Assembly (NCBI RefSeq): GCF_000427805.1
Contig: NZ_KE386588.1
Span: 108,266 to 172,265, forward strand
Length of the DNA stretch: 64,000 nucleotides
Origin: Budvicia aquatica DSM 5075 = ATCC 35567
Lineage (GTDB): Bacteria; Pseudomonadota; Gammaproteobacteria; Enterobacterales; Enterobacteriaceae
Direction of reading: 5' to 3'
Shown: in pieces, positions 9,113-17,879 of the stretch
Layout: each line of letters begins with the position of its first letter
Numbering within the stretch: position 1 is the first letter of the stretch
The notes under the pieces: model-generated
What the model was told of the DNA's origin: nothing
The model's input: the letters and a program-made list of their open reading frames with translations, nothing else
The model's database searches: none
Program-made: the position numbers and the translations under genes

Positions 9113-9814
9113 TTAAAGCGCCAAAGCCTCTTTCACAAACGGGATCGTCAGCTTACGCTGAGCGGTAATTGAGGCGCTGTCCAGATGATCCAGCGTAGCA
9201 AACAGCGTACGCATATCCCGATCTAAACGTTTAAGTAAAAAACGCCCTACGTCCTCAGGAAGCTCAAAACCACGCAGCTTAGCCCGCAGAATCAACGCCT
9301 GAAGCTTATCGTCATCTGACAGTGGCTGAAGCTTATAAATCTGCCCCCAGTCAAGGCGGGAAGCCAGATCCGGTAGTGACAGATCAATCTGACGAGGCGG
9401 ACGATCGCCGCTGATAAATAGCCGGGTAAATCCGGTTTCCAAAATGCGGTTATACAGGTTGAAAATCGCCATTTCCCACTCTTCATCACCGGCAATGCAT
9501 TCGATATTATCGATACACACCAGGGCCAGCTGTTCCATTCCATCTAATACTTCCGGCACAAAATAGGCGCGCTTATCTAAAGGAACATAGCCCACGGCCA
9601 TTCCCTTTTGCGATAACTCAGCACAGGCTGCATGTAACAGATGGCTTCGGCCTCCGGCATCGCCGGACCAAAAATAGATATAGGTACTGTGTTCCTGCTC
9701 CAGAGCCGAATGAACAGCCGCAAGCAACGACGCATTTTCGCCGGGATAAAAGCTGGCAAAAGTCTCATCATCAGAAAGATAAAGAGGAAATGATAGCTGC
9801 GTCGATGTATTCAG
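9113..9814 (-). CDS. hda: DnaA inactivator Hda, CTG start
   Basis: Hda is an AAA+ protein that, with the DNA-loaded beta clamp, stimulates hydrolysis of DnaA-bound ATP after replication starts. The QLSFPLYL clamp-binding motif lies at the extreme N-terminus. A DnaA-like AAA+ domain follows, with [11 protein letters not shown] (Walker B region), [11 protein letters not shown] and a C-terminal sensor helix. I place the start at CTG 9814: the family N-terminus is LNTxxQLS, the length becomes 233 residues as in E. coli, and GAGG lies five bases upstream. The in-frame GTG at 9820 overlaps that ribosome binding site. A CTG start has been reported for E. coli hda. It is downstream of uraA, as usual. 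Confidence 0.93.
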   Translation of the reverse strand: MNTSTQLSFPLYLSDDETFASFYPGENASLLAAVHSALEQEHSTYIYFWSGDAGGRSHLLHAACAELSQKGMAVGYVPLDKRAYFVPEVLDGMEQLALVCIDNIECIAGDEEWEMAIFNLYNRILETGFTRLFISGDRPPRQIDLSLPDLASRLDWGQIYKLQPLSDDDKLQALILRAKLRGFELPEDVGRFLLKRLDRDMRTLFATLDHLDSASITAQRKLTIPFVKEALAL

Positions 9815-9877
9815 AAACACCTCAAACCTAAAAGATCGGAAAACCGGATCAGTTTATCACAGAGGGATCCTTCGGAG

Positions 9878-9904
9878 AACCGGCAACACACTGTGCTGCC
9901 GGTT
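9878..9904 (-). terminator. Hairpin between uraA and hda
   Basis: AACCGGCA / TGCCGGTT form an 8-bp perfect stem six bases after the uraA stop. There is no strong T-run on the minus strand, so it may only attenuate read-through into hda or stabilise the uraA 3' end. Confidence 0.5.
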
Positions 9905-9910
9905 AAGGGA

Positions 9911-11182
9911 TCAATGTGCTGAACTGCTTGGCTCATGTGGCGGAGCTTTTGGCAGAATCAGATTCAGTACGATGGCAATGACACCACACAGGCTGATACC
10001 TTGCAGAGAGTATTCACCGAAGTTAAATACCATTCCGCCGATACCAAAAACCAAAACGATAGATACGATGCACAGGTTACGCGCAACCGACAGGTCAACC
10101 TTATTCTTAACCAGAATATTGATACCAACCGCAGCAATCGAACCAAATAGCAGCACCATAATACCGCCCATCACCACGGAAGGAATGGTATTCAGGAAAG
10201 CACCAATTTTACCAATGAAGGACATAAAGACAGCCCAGCAGGCGGCAAAGGTCATCACCATCGGGTTAAAGTTACGCGTCAGGGTTACCGCACCAATAAC
10301 TTCAGCATAGGTAATACAAGGCGGTCCACCCAGCATCGCCGCAGCCGAGGTCGCCAGCCCGTCGCCGCCCAGCGTACGGTGCAAACCAGGGTCTTTGGCA
10401 TAATCTTTACCGGTTACTGAACTGATTGCCATAATATCGCCAACGTGCTCAATGGTCGGGGCGATAACTACCGGCAACATAAACAGAATGGCCTGCCAGT
10501 GAAACTCAGGGGTAGTAAAATTAGGTACGGCAAACCAAGGCGCATCGAGCACCGGCTGGAAATTAACTAATCCCATCCCCAGCGCAGTCAGGTAGCCCAC
10601 CACGATACCAGACAGAATCGGAATCAGGCGGAATATCCCTTTGGCCCATACCGCAACCAATAACGTCGTTAGCAGAGATAACATGGAAATAAACAGCGCT
10701 GTACTGTAGTTATCTACAATAACAGAACCGCCATCCCCGCTTTTACCCAACGCCATATTCACTGCGGCCGGGGCCAGCGTCAGGCCGATGATAGCAATCA
10801 TCGGTCCGGTAACCACCGGCGGCAGTAACACTTCAATAACTCTTGAACCACGCAGCTTAATCAGCCCGCCGAAAATCATATACATCACACCGGCAGCCAG
10901 CAGACCGCCCATTGTGGCCGGAATTCCCCAAGTCTGAACCCCATAATGAATCGGAACGATAAACGCGAAAGAAGAGGCTAAAAAGACCGGCACTTTACCT
11001 TTAGTACACAGCTGGAACAGTAGCGTTCCGAAACCGGCGGTAAACAGTGCCACGTTTGTATCTAATCCAGTGATCAGCGGTACCAGTACTAACGCACCAA
11101 ATGCGACAAACAACATCTGTGCACCTACCAGAATATTTTGCCAGGCAGGGGGCTGCGCGCCGGTCATTGACGGCTGTTGCAT
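9911..11182 (-). CDS. uraA: Uracil:proton symporter UraA
   Basis: UraA imports uracil with a proton across the inner membrane. The 423 residues are predominantly hydrophobic with the 14 segments of the nucleobase-ascorbate transporter fold. TIEHVGD near residue 245 carries the conserved Glu of the substrate site, and GGPPCITYAE lies near residue 290. Its product is substrate for upp, 1.3 kb upstream on the same strand. In E. coli upp-uraA form one operon; here an unrelated gene lies between them (11372-12271). The start ATG 11182 gives a family-like N-terminus. Confidence 0.95.
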   Translation of the reverse strand: MQQPSMTGAQPPAWQNILVGAQMLFVAFGALVLVPLITGLDTNVALFTAGFGTLLFQLCTKGKVPVFLASSFAFIVPIHYGVQTWGIPATMGGLLAAGVMYMIFGGLIKLRGSRVIEVLLPPVVTGPMIAIIGLTLAPAAVNMALGKSGDGGSVIVDNYSTALFISMLSLLTTLLVAVWAKGIFRLIPILSGIVVGYLTALGMGLVNFQPVLDAPWFAVPNFTTPEFHWQAILFMLPVVIAPTIEHVGDIMAISSVTGKDYAKDPGLHRTLGGDGLATSAAAMLGGPPCITYAEVIGAVTLTRNFNPMVMTFAACWAVFMSFIGKIGAFLNTIPSVVMGGIMVLLFGSIAAVGINILVKNKVDLSVARNLCIVSIVLVFGIGGMVFNFGEYSLQGISLCGVIAIVLNLILPKAPPHEPSSSAH

Positions 11183-11338
11183 AGAATAAACCTCTAGTTT
11201 TGAGTGATGATAGTGTCTTATCCGGCTTGAGATAACCCGCTCCGGAACGCCTTGCCTACTACAACGTACTTATTATATTTATCTTGTTACTGCTGCTAAT
11301 TGGTTGGTTAGCTGAAAAATTTACTAACCAACGGTCAT

Positions 11339-11366
11339 AAAAATGGACGATCCAGTCGCCCATTTT
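11339..11366. terminator. Probable terminator downstream of the exo/endonuclease-phosphatase gene
   Basis: An 8-bp stem with one mismatch (ATGGACGA / TCGCCCAT) is flanked by A and T runs on both sides. It lies just after the stop at 11372. Confidence 0.6.
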
Positions 11367-11371
11367 ATATT

Positions 11372-12271
11372 CTATTGTTCAATCATCCTTAGCTCAGCCA
11401 CTAAGGGGAGATGATCGCTGACGGCAGGCCAGTTGATGCCTTGCCATTCACCCGTGGTATTCGGGATGGTCAGATTATCCAAGTGCCAGCGTTGAGCATT
11501 ACCGGTAAAAATATAGTCTACTTTTATCTCGGCGTTTTCAGCAGGCCAACTGCGGCCGTCTTTATTCTCCGGCTGGATATCATTCCAGTAACGGGTCAGC
11601 TCTTGCCAGGTCACACTCTTAGGCACGTCGTTCATATCACCAAACAGCAGCTTAATGCCGCGAATTTCGATGGTACGATCGTTAAGCTCCCTGACTTGCT
11701 CCAGGCGCATTGTCGGGTCTTCTTTAGTATCTAAGTGGGCGTTAATCACTGTAATTGGTGCGGCAAAACCCGGAACGTCTACTTTAGCGGTAAAAGCAAT
11801 GCGCTGTTCACGCTGGCCAGAAGGCAGCGGATAAATCACCGGATCTTTAATCGGATGCTTAGATAAAAAAGCAACGCCATACTCACCGCCGTCAAAATCA
11901 ATTGCCCGGCCAAAAGCACCGTACATACCGGTTAGCTTCATCAACTCAGCTAACTGATCGACTTTGCCGCTGCGGGCAGTCAGTTTATCAACCTCTTGCA
12001 AAGCAACGATATCGACATTCATCGCTTTAATTGCTTTGGCAATCTCGGTCATATTGCTGACTTTACCGGCAGCCATATTGAAAGAGGCCACCTTTAATAC
12101 TGGCGCTTCAGAAAGAGAAAACGTTTTATTTTGGATGCCGCCAAGCGCGCTGGCTACTTCACGGCTATTGGCATTGCTATTAGCATTACTTACCGGTGCT
12201 TCACTACTCCAGACCGGAGCAGACATAGACAGAGAAAATACCGCAGCTAAAAAATAATGGTAACGTGACAT
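11372..12271 (-). CDS. Secreted endonuclease/exonuclease/phosphatase family protein
   Basis: This is a 299-residue protein with an N-terminal Sec signal (hydrophobic FLAAVFSLSMSAPVWS) and an EEP-fold catalytic domain. KVASFNMA near residue 66 carries the metal-binding Asn, ALQEVDK the catalytic Glu, INAHLDT the His/Asp pair, FGDMND the second Asp/Asn site and SDHLPLVAE the C-terminal catalytic His. All key residues are present, so it is probably an active nuclease or phosphodiesterase outside the cytoplasm; the substrate is unknown. I chose ATG 12271, with AGGTG before it, over a GTG three codons upstream. It separates upp from uraA, normally adjacent, which suggests insertion. Confidence 0.85.
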   Translation of the reverse strand: MSRYHYFLAAVFSLSMSAPVWSSEAPVSNANSNANSREVASALGGIQNKTFSLSEAPVLKVASFNMAAGKVSNMTEIAKAIKAMNVDIVALQEVDKLTARSGKVDQLAELMKLTGMYGAFGRAIDFDGGEYGVAFLSKHPIKDPVIYPLPSGQREQRIAFTAKVDVPGFAAPITVINAHLDTKEDPTMRLEQVRELNDRTIEIRGIKLLFGDMNDVPKSVTWQELTRYWNDIQPENKDGRSWPAENAEIKVDYIFTGNAQRWHLDNLTIPNTTGEWQGINWPAVSDHLPLVAELRMIEQ

Positions 12272-12454
12272 ACGGAACACCTATTTTTGTAACGACCAGT
12301 CATAACGGCCAGACTGTGCATTTATCGATGGTGACTAATGAACACAGCCATAACGTCACCAACAATAGTATCGGGTTATAACGTCCCTGTTTAACATCCG
12401 GATAATTTAAGTTTTATCGTTAACTATCCGGATATAGGTCGATAATCTTAAGGA

Positions 12455-13081
12455 TTATTTAGTCCCAAAAATCTTATCACCGGCGTCGCCCAGCCCGGGG
12501 ATAATATAGCCTTTATCGTTCAGCCCTTCGTCGATAGAAGCAGTATATAACTCAACGTCCGGATGGGCTTTTTCTAATGCAGCAACGCCTTCAGGTGCGG
12601 CAACCAGTACCAGCACTTTAATTGAATGACAGCCGGCTTTTTTCAGTAAATCTATGGTCGCAATCATTGAGCCACCGGTTGCCAACATTGGGTCAACCAC
12701 CAGCGCCATACGCTCTTCGATATTGGAAACTAACTTTTGGAAGTATGGCACAGGCTGTAGGGTTTCTTCATCACGATAGATACCTACTACGCTGATACGG
12801 GCACTTGGAACATGTTCCAAAACGCCTTCCATCATGCCTAAGCCTGCACGCAGGATAGGAACAACCGTAATTTTCTTACCTTTAATCTGGTCAATTTCGA
12901 CCGGGCCGTTCCAGCCGTTGATGGTCACTCTTTCAGTTTCTAAATCGGCCGTTGCTTCATAAGTCAGCAAACTACCCACTTCAGAGGCTAATTCACGGAA
13001 ACGTTTAGTGCTGATATCCTCTTCGCGCATCAGGCCAATCTTATGCTTAACCAGCGGGTGTTTAACTACAACTATCTTCAT
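12455..13081 (-). CDS. upp: Uracil phosphoribosyltransferase
   Basis: Upp converts uracil and PRPP into UMP, the salvage step that follows uptake by UraA. The 208 residues equal the enterobacterial length. It starts [19 protein letters not shown], has the PRPP-binding loop [16 protein letters not shown] near residue 128, and ends with the uracil-binding [17 protein letters not shown]. It is divergent from the M28 gene. A pair of ATCCGGATA / TATCCGGAT palindromes lies downstream (12396-12433) and may be part of its 3' end. Confidence 0.97.
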   Translation of the reverse strand: MKIVVVKHPLVKHKIGLMREEDISTKRFRELASEVGSLLTYEATADLETERVTINGWNGPVEIDQIKGKKITVVPILRAGLGMMEGVLEHVPSARISVVGIYRDEETLQPVPYFQKLVSNIEERMALVVDPMLATGGSMIATIDLLKKAGCHSIKVLVLVAAPEGVAALEKAHPDVELYTASIDEGLNDKGYIIPGLGDAGDKIFGTK

Positions 13082-13336
13082 TTATTTATTCTCCCCATAT
13101 CGCAAAATGGCGCACTGTTCTCAAAAAAATCGGCAAATTATACCTGATATTGAGGGTAGCGTGGCAAAGAAATGCATGATTAAGATCATAATAGGCTATA
13201 GATCATTCGAATAATGTTAGCTAAGGCGTTTTATTCGCCTATCATCTTATGATGCGAATTGAATTACATTCATGCATACCCTAAGGTGATAAATCAGAAC
13301 GGATAATGGAATGTAGTGCCATAAGGAGGTTGGTAT

Positions 13337-14329
13337 ATGCCAATGATGATTAAAATAAGAAATATTCTTCGCTGTATCGTCGGTGCCGGATTAATGGCCA
13401 CAACGGTCGTCATAACGTCCTGTAGTCTATTTACCCAGTCTTCCGTTGAAGCCATACCTAGCACTCCCCCAGAAGTCTCCGCACAGCAACTCATGGCACA
13501 CGTTAAACAATTATCTGAGACCTACCACCCACGGGATTACACCCATTTAGATAACCTGAATAACACCGCTGACTATATTAAACATCAGTTTGAATCCTAT
13601 TCGACCAGAGTCACAGAACAACCGTTTCTGGTCAGAGACAATTATTACCGCAATATCATCGCCCGTTTTGGCCCTGAAGAGGGGGAGTTAATCGTTGTTG
13701 GCGCTCATTACGATTCTTACGGCCTGACTCAGGGGGCAGACGATAATGCCAGCGGCGTTGCAGGCATATTGGAACTGGCTCGATTATTAAAACAGAACCC
13801 GCCAACCCGCCCGGTCGAACTGGTGGCCTATAGTCTTGAAGAGCCGCCGTTTTTCGGCACTGATAGTATGGGGAGCGCTTACCATGCAGGCAAATTAGCC
13901 GAGTCAGGCCAAGCGGTAAAGCTAATGATGTCGCTGGAGATGATCGGCTATTTCAGCGATGAACCCGACTCTCAGAGCTTCCCTCTTAATATGATGAAAC
14001 GTTTATACAGCGACAAAGGTGATTTTATTTCCGTTGTCAGCAATATGGATAATCGCCAAATAACCGCTCAGGTTAAAAGCTTGATGATGGGTGCCAGCGA
14101 TCTTCAAGTCTATTCCCTCAATGGTCCGGCCATCGTTCAAGGCATTGATTACTCAGATCACTATCACTATTGGAATTTTGATATTCCGGCTGTCATGATC
14201 ACTGACACATCCTTTTACCGTAATCACAACTATCATAAATACAACGGGGATACTTGGGACCAGTTAGATTATGATCGTATGGCTAAGGTTGTTAAAGGGG
14301 CCTACGCCGTAATTGAAAATATCCAATAA
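13337..14329 (+). CDS. M28-family metallopeptidase, lipoprotein
   Basis: This is a 330-residue zinc aminopeptidase-like protein. The signal ends in a lipobox (VITSC, Cys near residue 29), so it should be a lipoprotein of the outer or inner membrane. The M28 ligands are visible: GAHYDSYG (His), ADDNASG (Asp), LEEPPFFGTDSMGS (Glu pair) and a C-terminal DYSDHYHYWN. AAGGAGGT at 13323-13330 gives an excellent ribosome binding site for ATG 13337. It lies between upp and purM, normally divergent neighbours, so it is an accessory insertion. Exact peptide substrates are unknown. Confidence 0.85.
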   Translation: MPMMIKIRNILRCIVGAGLMATTVVITSCSLFTQSSVEAIPSTPPEVSAQQLMAHVKQLSETYHPRDYTHLDNLNNTADYIKHQFESYSTRVTEQPFLVRDNYYRNIIARFGPEEGELIVVGAHYDSYGLTQGADDNASGVAGILELARLLKQNPPTRPVELVAYSLEEPPFFGTDSMGSAYHAGKLAESGQAVKLMMSLEMIGYFSDEPDSQSFPLNMMKRLYSDKGDFISVVSNMDNRQITAQVKSLMMGASDLQVYSLNGPAIVQGIDYSDHYHYWNFDIPAVMITDTSFYRNHNYHKYNGDTWDQLDYDRMAKVVKGAYAVIENIQ

Positions 14330-14424
14330 CCCCTTTGTCGCCCGAAACTATTCGGCTGATATGCCGGCGATTAATCTATGCGCTTTAGTTTTTGTGAATA
14401 ACGTTTTTGTAAATAAATAACCCT

Positions 14425-14440
14425 AGGCAAACGTTTGCTA
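14425..14440 (+). promoter_or_regulatory. PurR operator upstream of purM
   Basis: The 16-base sequence AGGCAAACGTTTGCTA is centred on the perfect palindrome GCAAACGTTTGC, matching the PurR consensus. It lies 58 bases before the purM start. In E. coli the purMN operon is repressed by PurR with hypoxanthine or guanine. Confidence 0.85.
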
Positions 14441-14497
14441 TGACTGATAGAATTAGCGCGTTTCTGGCTAAAATCACCTACCCACGGGGAACCCGCA

Positions 14498-15535
14498 GTG
14501 ACCGATAAAACCTCTCTAAGCTACAAAGACGCTGGCGTTGACATTGATGCCGGTAATGCTTTAGTCGATCGAATCAAAGGTGTTGTAAAGCAAACCCGCC
14601 GTCCGGAAGTTATGGGTGGACTCGGTGGATTTGGAGCACTCTGCGCCCTGCCACAAAAATATCGCGAGCCTATTTTAGTCTCCGGTACCGACGGTGTAGG
14701 AACTAAGCTACGTTTAGCCATGGATTTAAAACGCCACGATACTATCGGTATCGATTTGGTGGCGATGTGCGTCAACGACCTGATCGTTCAGGGCGCTGAG
14801 CCGCTGTTCTTTTTAGATTATTACGCAACCGGAAAGCTGGATGTAGATACTGCCGCCAGCGTAATTACCGGTATTGCTGAAGGTTGTAAACAGTCAGGCT
14901 GCGCACTGGTTGGTGGCGAAACGGCTGAAATGCCGGGAATGTATCACGGTGATGATTATGACGTAGCCGGTTTCTGCGTCGGCGTGGTAGAAAAATCAGA
15001 AATTATCGACGGCAGTAAAGTCGGTGAAGGTGATGTGCTGATCGCCCTTGCCGCCAGCGGCCCGCACTCCAACGGTTATTCATTAGTACGCAAAATTCTG
15101 GAAGTCAGCAAAACCGATCCGCTGACCACCCAACTGGCCGGTAAGCCATTAGCCGACCACCTGTTGGCCCCCACGAAGATCTACGTGAAATCTATCTTAC
15201 AGTTGCTTGAGAACATCGAAGTACATGCCATTGCTCATATTACCGGCGGTGGCTTCTGGGAAAATATCCCGCGCGTACTACCTCAGGGTACTCAGGCTGA
15301 CATTGATGAATCCAGTTGGCAATGGCCGGACGTCTTTAACTGGCTGCAGCAGGCAGGTAACGTTAGCCGCTATGAAATGTATCGTACCTTTAACTGTGGC
15401 GTAGGCATGATTATCGCACTGCCGGCAGAAAATGCCGACAACGCGATTGCTCAGCTAAACGCCACCGGAGAAGTGGCATGGAAAATCGGCAAAATTAGCG
15501 CATCGTCTTCTGATGAGCAGGTGGTTATCCGCTAA
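14498..15535 (+). CDS. purM: Phosphoribosylformylglycinamidine cyclo-ligase
   Basis: PurM closes FGAM to aminoimidazole ribonucleotide using ATP, the fifth step of purine synthesis. The 345 residues match the family along their length: the N-terminal [13 protein letters not shown], the [17 protein letters not shown]-binding stretch, [12 protein letters not shown] and the C-terminal [16 protein letters not shown]. It starts at GTG 14498 with GGGGA upstream. Its TAA overlaps the purN ATG by one base, indicating coupling, and a PurR box controls the pair. Confidence 0.97.
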   Translation: MTDKTSLSYKDAGVDIDAGNALVDRIKGVVKQTRRPEVMGGLGGFGALCALPQKYREPILVSGTDGVGTKLRLAMDLKRHDTIGIDLVAMCVNDLIVQGAEPLFFLDYYATGKLDVDTAASVITGIAEGCKQSGCALVGGETAEMPGMYHGDDYDVAGFCVGVVEKSEIIDGSKVGEGDVLIALAASGPHSNGYSLVRKILEVSKTDPLTTQLAGKPLADHLLAPTKIYVKSILQLLENIEVHAIAHITGGGFWENIPRVLPQGTQADIDESSWQWPDVFNWLQQAGNVSRYEMYRTFNCGVGMIIALPAENADNAIAQLNATGEVAWKIGKISASSSDEQVVIR

Positions 15536-16173
15536 TGAAAAATATTGTTGTGCTGATTTCCGGTAGCGGCTCCAATCTTCAGGCAATTATTGACGCCTGC
15601 CAAAGCGGAGCAATTAACGGCACTATTCGCGCTGTATTTAGCAATGTATCTGACGCGTACGGTTTAACCCGTGCGCAACAGGCTGGCATTGCGACTGAAG
15701 TGGCAGAACCCAAAGGTTTTGCCGATCGTACCGCTTACGATATTGCGCTAGCCGACCGAATTGACCACTATCAGCCGGATCTGATTGTATTGGCTGGCTA
15801 TATGCGCATTCTTAGTCCGGCATTCGTCAACCGATATAGCGGCAAGCTACTGAATATCCACCCTTCCCTGTTGCCTAAATACCCAGGACTCCATACGCAC
15901 AGCCAGGCGTTAGCCAATGGCGATCAAGAGCATGGAACTACGGTCCACTTTGTTACCGAAGAGCTGGACGGTGGACCAATTATCCTGCAGGCAAAAATCC
16001 CCCTCTCAGCTAGCGATACTGAAGCCGATATTATTGGCCGGGTTCAGGTTGAAGAGCATCGGATTTATCCGTTGGTCGTAAGCTGGTTTGTTAACGGCCG
16101 CCTCGCAATGCGAGAGGGTAAGGCATGGATGGATGATCGAGTTTTACCCGCTCAAGGATATACCGCTAAGTAA
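15535..16173 (+). CDS. purN: Phosphoribosylglycinamide formyltransferase
   Basis: PurN transfers a formyl group from 10-formyltetrahydrofolate to GAR in purine synthesis. The 212-residue protein has the N-terminal VLISGSGSNLQAII phosphate-binding loop. The catalytic Asn/His block is LNIHPSLLPKYPGLHTHSQAL near residues 106-120, and the catalytic Asp is in the TEELDGGPIILQ region. It is translationally coupled to purM and followed by a GC-rich hairpin at 16191. Confidence 0.97.
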   Translation: MKNIVVLISGSGSNLQAIIDACQSGAINGTIRAVFSNVSDAYGLTRAQQAGIATEVAEPKGFADRTAYDIALADRIDHYQPDLIVLAGYMRILSPAFVNRYSGKLLNIHPSLLPKYPGLHTHSQALANGDQEHGTTVHFVTEELDGGPIILQAKIPLSASDTEADIIGRVQVEEHRIYPLVVSWFVNGRLAMREGKAWMDDRVLPAQGYTAK

Positions 16174-16190
16174 ACAAACTTCCGTTTCTA

Positions 16191-16217
16191 CGGGGCCTGT
16201 TTATGGCCCCGATTCTC
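16191..16217 (+). terminator. Terminator after purN
   Basis: A 7-bp stem CGGGGCC / GGCCCCG has a 7-base loop and is followed by a modest T-rich tract. Confidence 0.65.
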
Positions 16218-16390
16218 TTTTACCAGAGTTCAATCCTTCCTATAGTACCGACGGTTCAGGCCAAGAAGGCGTCTGTCTAATTTCAGATAGGCCTTGCCTA
16301 ATTTACCGGAGTATATCTAAGCTATAAGTAGGTTCTGCAATCGCAAATTGCATTTATTTATCCATTTTATTTAACTATCAGGAGTTTCCC

Positions 16391-16924
16391 ATGCCGGGCA
16401 CCACCAGCGTCAGGCTTCGTCCGCTTGAACGCGAAGACTTAAGATTTGTCCATCAATTAGATAATAACGCCAGCGTGATGCGCTATTGGTTTGAAGAGCC
16501 GTATGAGGCTTTTGTCGAACTTTCCGATTTATATAACAAGCATATCCACGATCAAAGCGAGCGGCGTTTTATTATTGAAGGTCAGGGTGCGCGGGTTGGA
16601 CTCGTTGAACTAGTGGAGATAAACCATATCCACCGCCGGGCTGAATTTCAGATTATTATTGACCCTGCCCATCAGGGAAAAGGCTACGCCAGCTCGGCGG
16701 CCAAATCAGCAATGGAGTACGGATTCTCAGTTCTGAATCTGAATAAGCTCTATTTGATCGTTGATAAAGAGAATGAAAAAGCCATTCATATCTACACCAA
16801 ATTGGGGTTTGAAATCGAAGGCACGTTAAAACATGAGTTTTTTATCAATGGGGAATATCGCGATACTATCCGTATGTGTATCTTCCAGCCGCAATACTTA
16901 GCTAAATTTAAACAACAGGCTTAA
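16391..16924 (+). CDS. speG: Spermidine N1-acetyltransferase
   Basis: SpeG is a GNAT acetyltransferase that acetylates spermidine and spermine with acetyl-CoA, preventing polyamine toxicity. The 177 residues follow E. coli SpeG closely: [44 protein letters not shown] and the acetyl-CoA loop HQGKGYAS near residue 95. The C-terminus is a little shorter than the E. coli protein. CAGGAG lies before ATG 16391. It complements the spermidine synthesis genes speE-speD at the other end of the window. Confidence 0.95.
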   Translation: MPGTTSVRLRPLEREDLRFVHQLDNNASVMRYWFEEPYEAFVELSDLYNKHIHDQSERRFIIEGQGARVGLVELVEINHIHRRAEFQIIIDPAHQGKGYASSAAKSAMEYGFSVLNLNKLYLIVDKENEKAIHIYTKLGFEIEGTLKHEFFINGEYRDTIRMCIFQPQYLAKFKQQA

Positions 16925-16932
16925 ACCTGAGG

Positions 16933-16986
16933 GCGGATTAACAATAGCCATATTGGTGAATTGTTAATCCTTCCGCTATTTTTCTT
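16933..16986 (+). terminator. Terminator after speG
   Basis: The 11-bp stem GGATTAACAAT / ATTGTTAATCC (16935-16970) is followed by a T-rich stretch. Confidence 0.65.
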
Positions 16987-17066
16987 TGCCATACCTTACC
17001 GATAGAGCCAGTAGTTAAAATCCTAATTCCCTATTAATAATAAGCGATTAAACGGCCATCAATTGT

Positions 17067-17081
17067 ACTGTACCGTTCAGT
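17067..17081. promoter_or_regulatory. Operator-like palindrome upstream of the TetR gene
   Basis: ACTGTACCGTTCAGT is an almost perfect palindrome (one mismatch between arms). It lies 122 bases before the TetR start. Its close match, reverse-complemented, is at 61385-61399 before the RamA-like gene (14 of 15 identical). It is probably the TetR autoregulatory site. Confidence 0.6.
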
Positions 17082-17203
17082 TTATTATTTCTCAGCATTA
17101 ATTTTTATAACCTAGATTTAACTTCTATTTATCAACCAAATAAGAGAAATTGCAACTCGTTAATAGAACTGTTCTAATGTGTTCAAACCAGCGAGGTACG
17201 GAT

Positions 17204-17812
17204 ATGCGCCCATCAACAAGACTAAAGCAACAGAAAATCGTTGAGGCTGCTACTCAACTTTTTTTGGAGCAAGGATTCGCTCACACAAATTTAGATCAAG
17301 TCATTGAGCGTTGCGGGGGATCAAAACAAACCATCTATAGTTACTTTGGTGATAAGCGCGGATTGCTTTTCGCCGTAGTGGGCCACTGCATAGAATCCGT
17401 CGAACAAATATTTAACTTTCAATACGATAAAAATAGCGATTTAGAACAGCAGTTACTGCGCTTTGGCTTAAATTTTCTCAATACTACGCTCTCCCCTAAA
17501 TTAGTGCATGTATACCGGATTATCATTGCGGAGTCGGTTAACGACAAGGAACTGGCTGAATTCTTTCTGGCTCAAGGACCTCATCGAGTATCCAACTATC
17601 TCATTGAATACCTCAAAGCCAACATGGACCAGGGGAAATTATTACCCAGCGATCCTCAAACTGCCTGCGACCATTTGCTCAGTTTATTGCAGGGCAGAAT
17701 CTACAAAGAAGCCCTGCTTGGCATGAAGATTCCATCTAAAGCAGTGATAAAGCAGCATGTAGAATTGTCTGTCAGATGCTTTCTTACCGGATATCAAACG
17801 CCGTCAGCCTAG
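17204..17812 (+). CDS. TetR/AcrR family transcriptional regulator
   Basis: This is a 202-residue repressor-type protein. The N-terminal helix-turn-helix runs from KQQKIVEAATQLFLEQGFAHTNLDQVIERCGGSKQTIYSYFGDKRGLLFAV (residues about 8-58). The all-helical ligand domain behind it resembles AefR-type regulators often linked to multidrug efflux. I chose ATG 17204 because GAGG lies seven bases upstream and the upstream extension is not protein-like. No efflux gene adjoins it. The only clue to its targets is the palindrome 17067-17081, repeated before the RamA-like gene at 61463. The ligand is unknown. Confidence 0.85.
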   Translation: MRPSTRLKQQKIVEAATQLFLEQGFAHTNLDQVIERCGGSKQTIYSYFGDKRGLLFAVVGHCIESVEQIFNFQYDKNSDLEQQLLRFGLNFLNTTLSPKLVHVYRIIIAESVNDKELAEFFLAQGPHRVSNYLIEYLKANMDQGKLLPSDPQTACDHLLSLLQGRIYKEALLGMKIPSKAVIKQHVELSVRCFLTGYQTPSA

Positions 17813-17820
17813 CTTTTATT

Positions 17821-17856
17821 CAATAGACGGTCACCTCTGATAGCGACCGTTTATTG
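17821..17856. terminator. Hairpin between convergent tetR and the dehydrogenase gene
   Basis: A 12-bp stem with one wobble pair (CAATAGACGGTC / GACCGTTTATTG) has a 12-base loop and lies between convergent genes. It lacks a clear T-run, so termination is likely but not certain. Confidence 0.45.
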
Positions 17857-17879
17857 ATTAACTTATCCAACATCCGTTG

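Noticed and set aside
12396-12433. Pair of ATCCGGATA palindromes downstream of upp
   Set aside because: Considered as an operator pair, but it lies behind upp with no promoter nearby and no T-run; it may only be part of a 3' end structure.
16088-16327. 79-codon frame across the end of purN
   Set aside because: It runs through the purN terminator hairpin and shows no protein-like composition.
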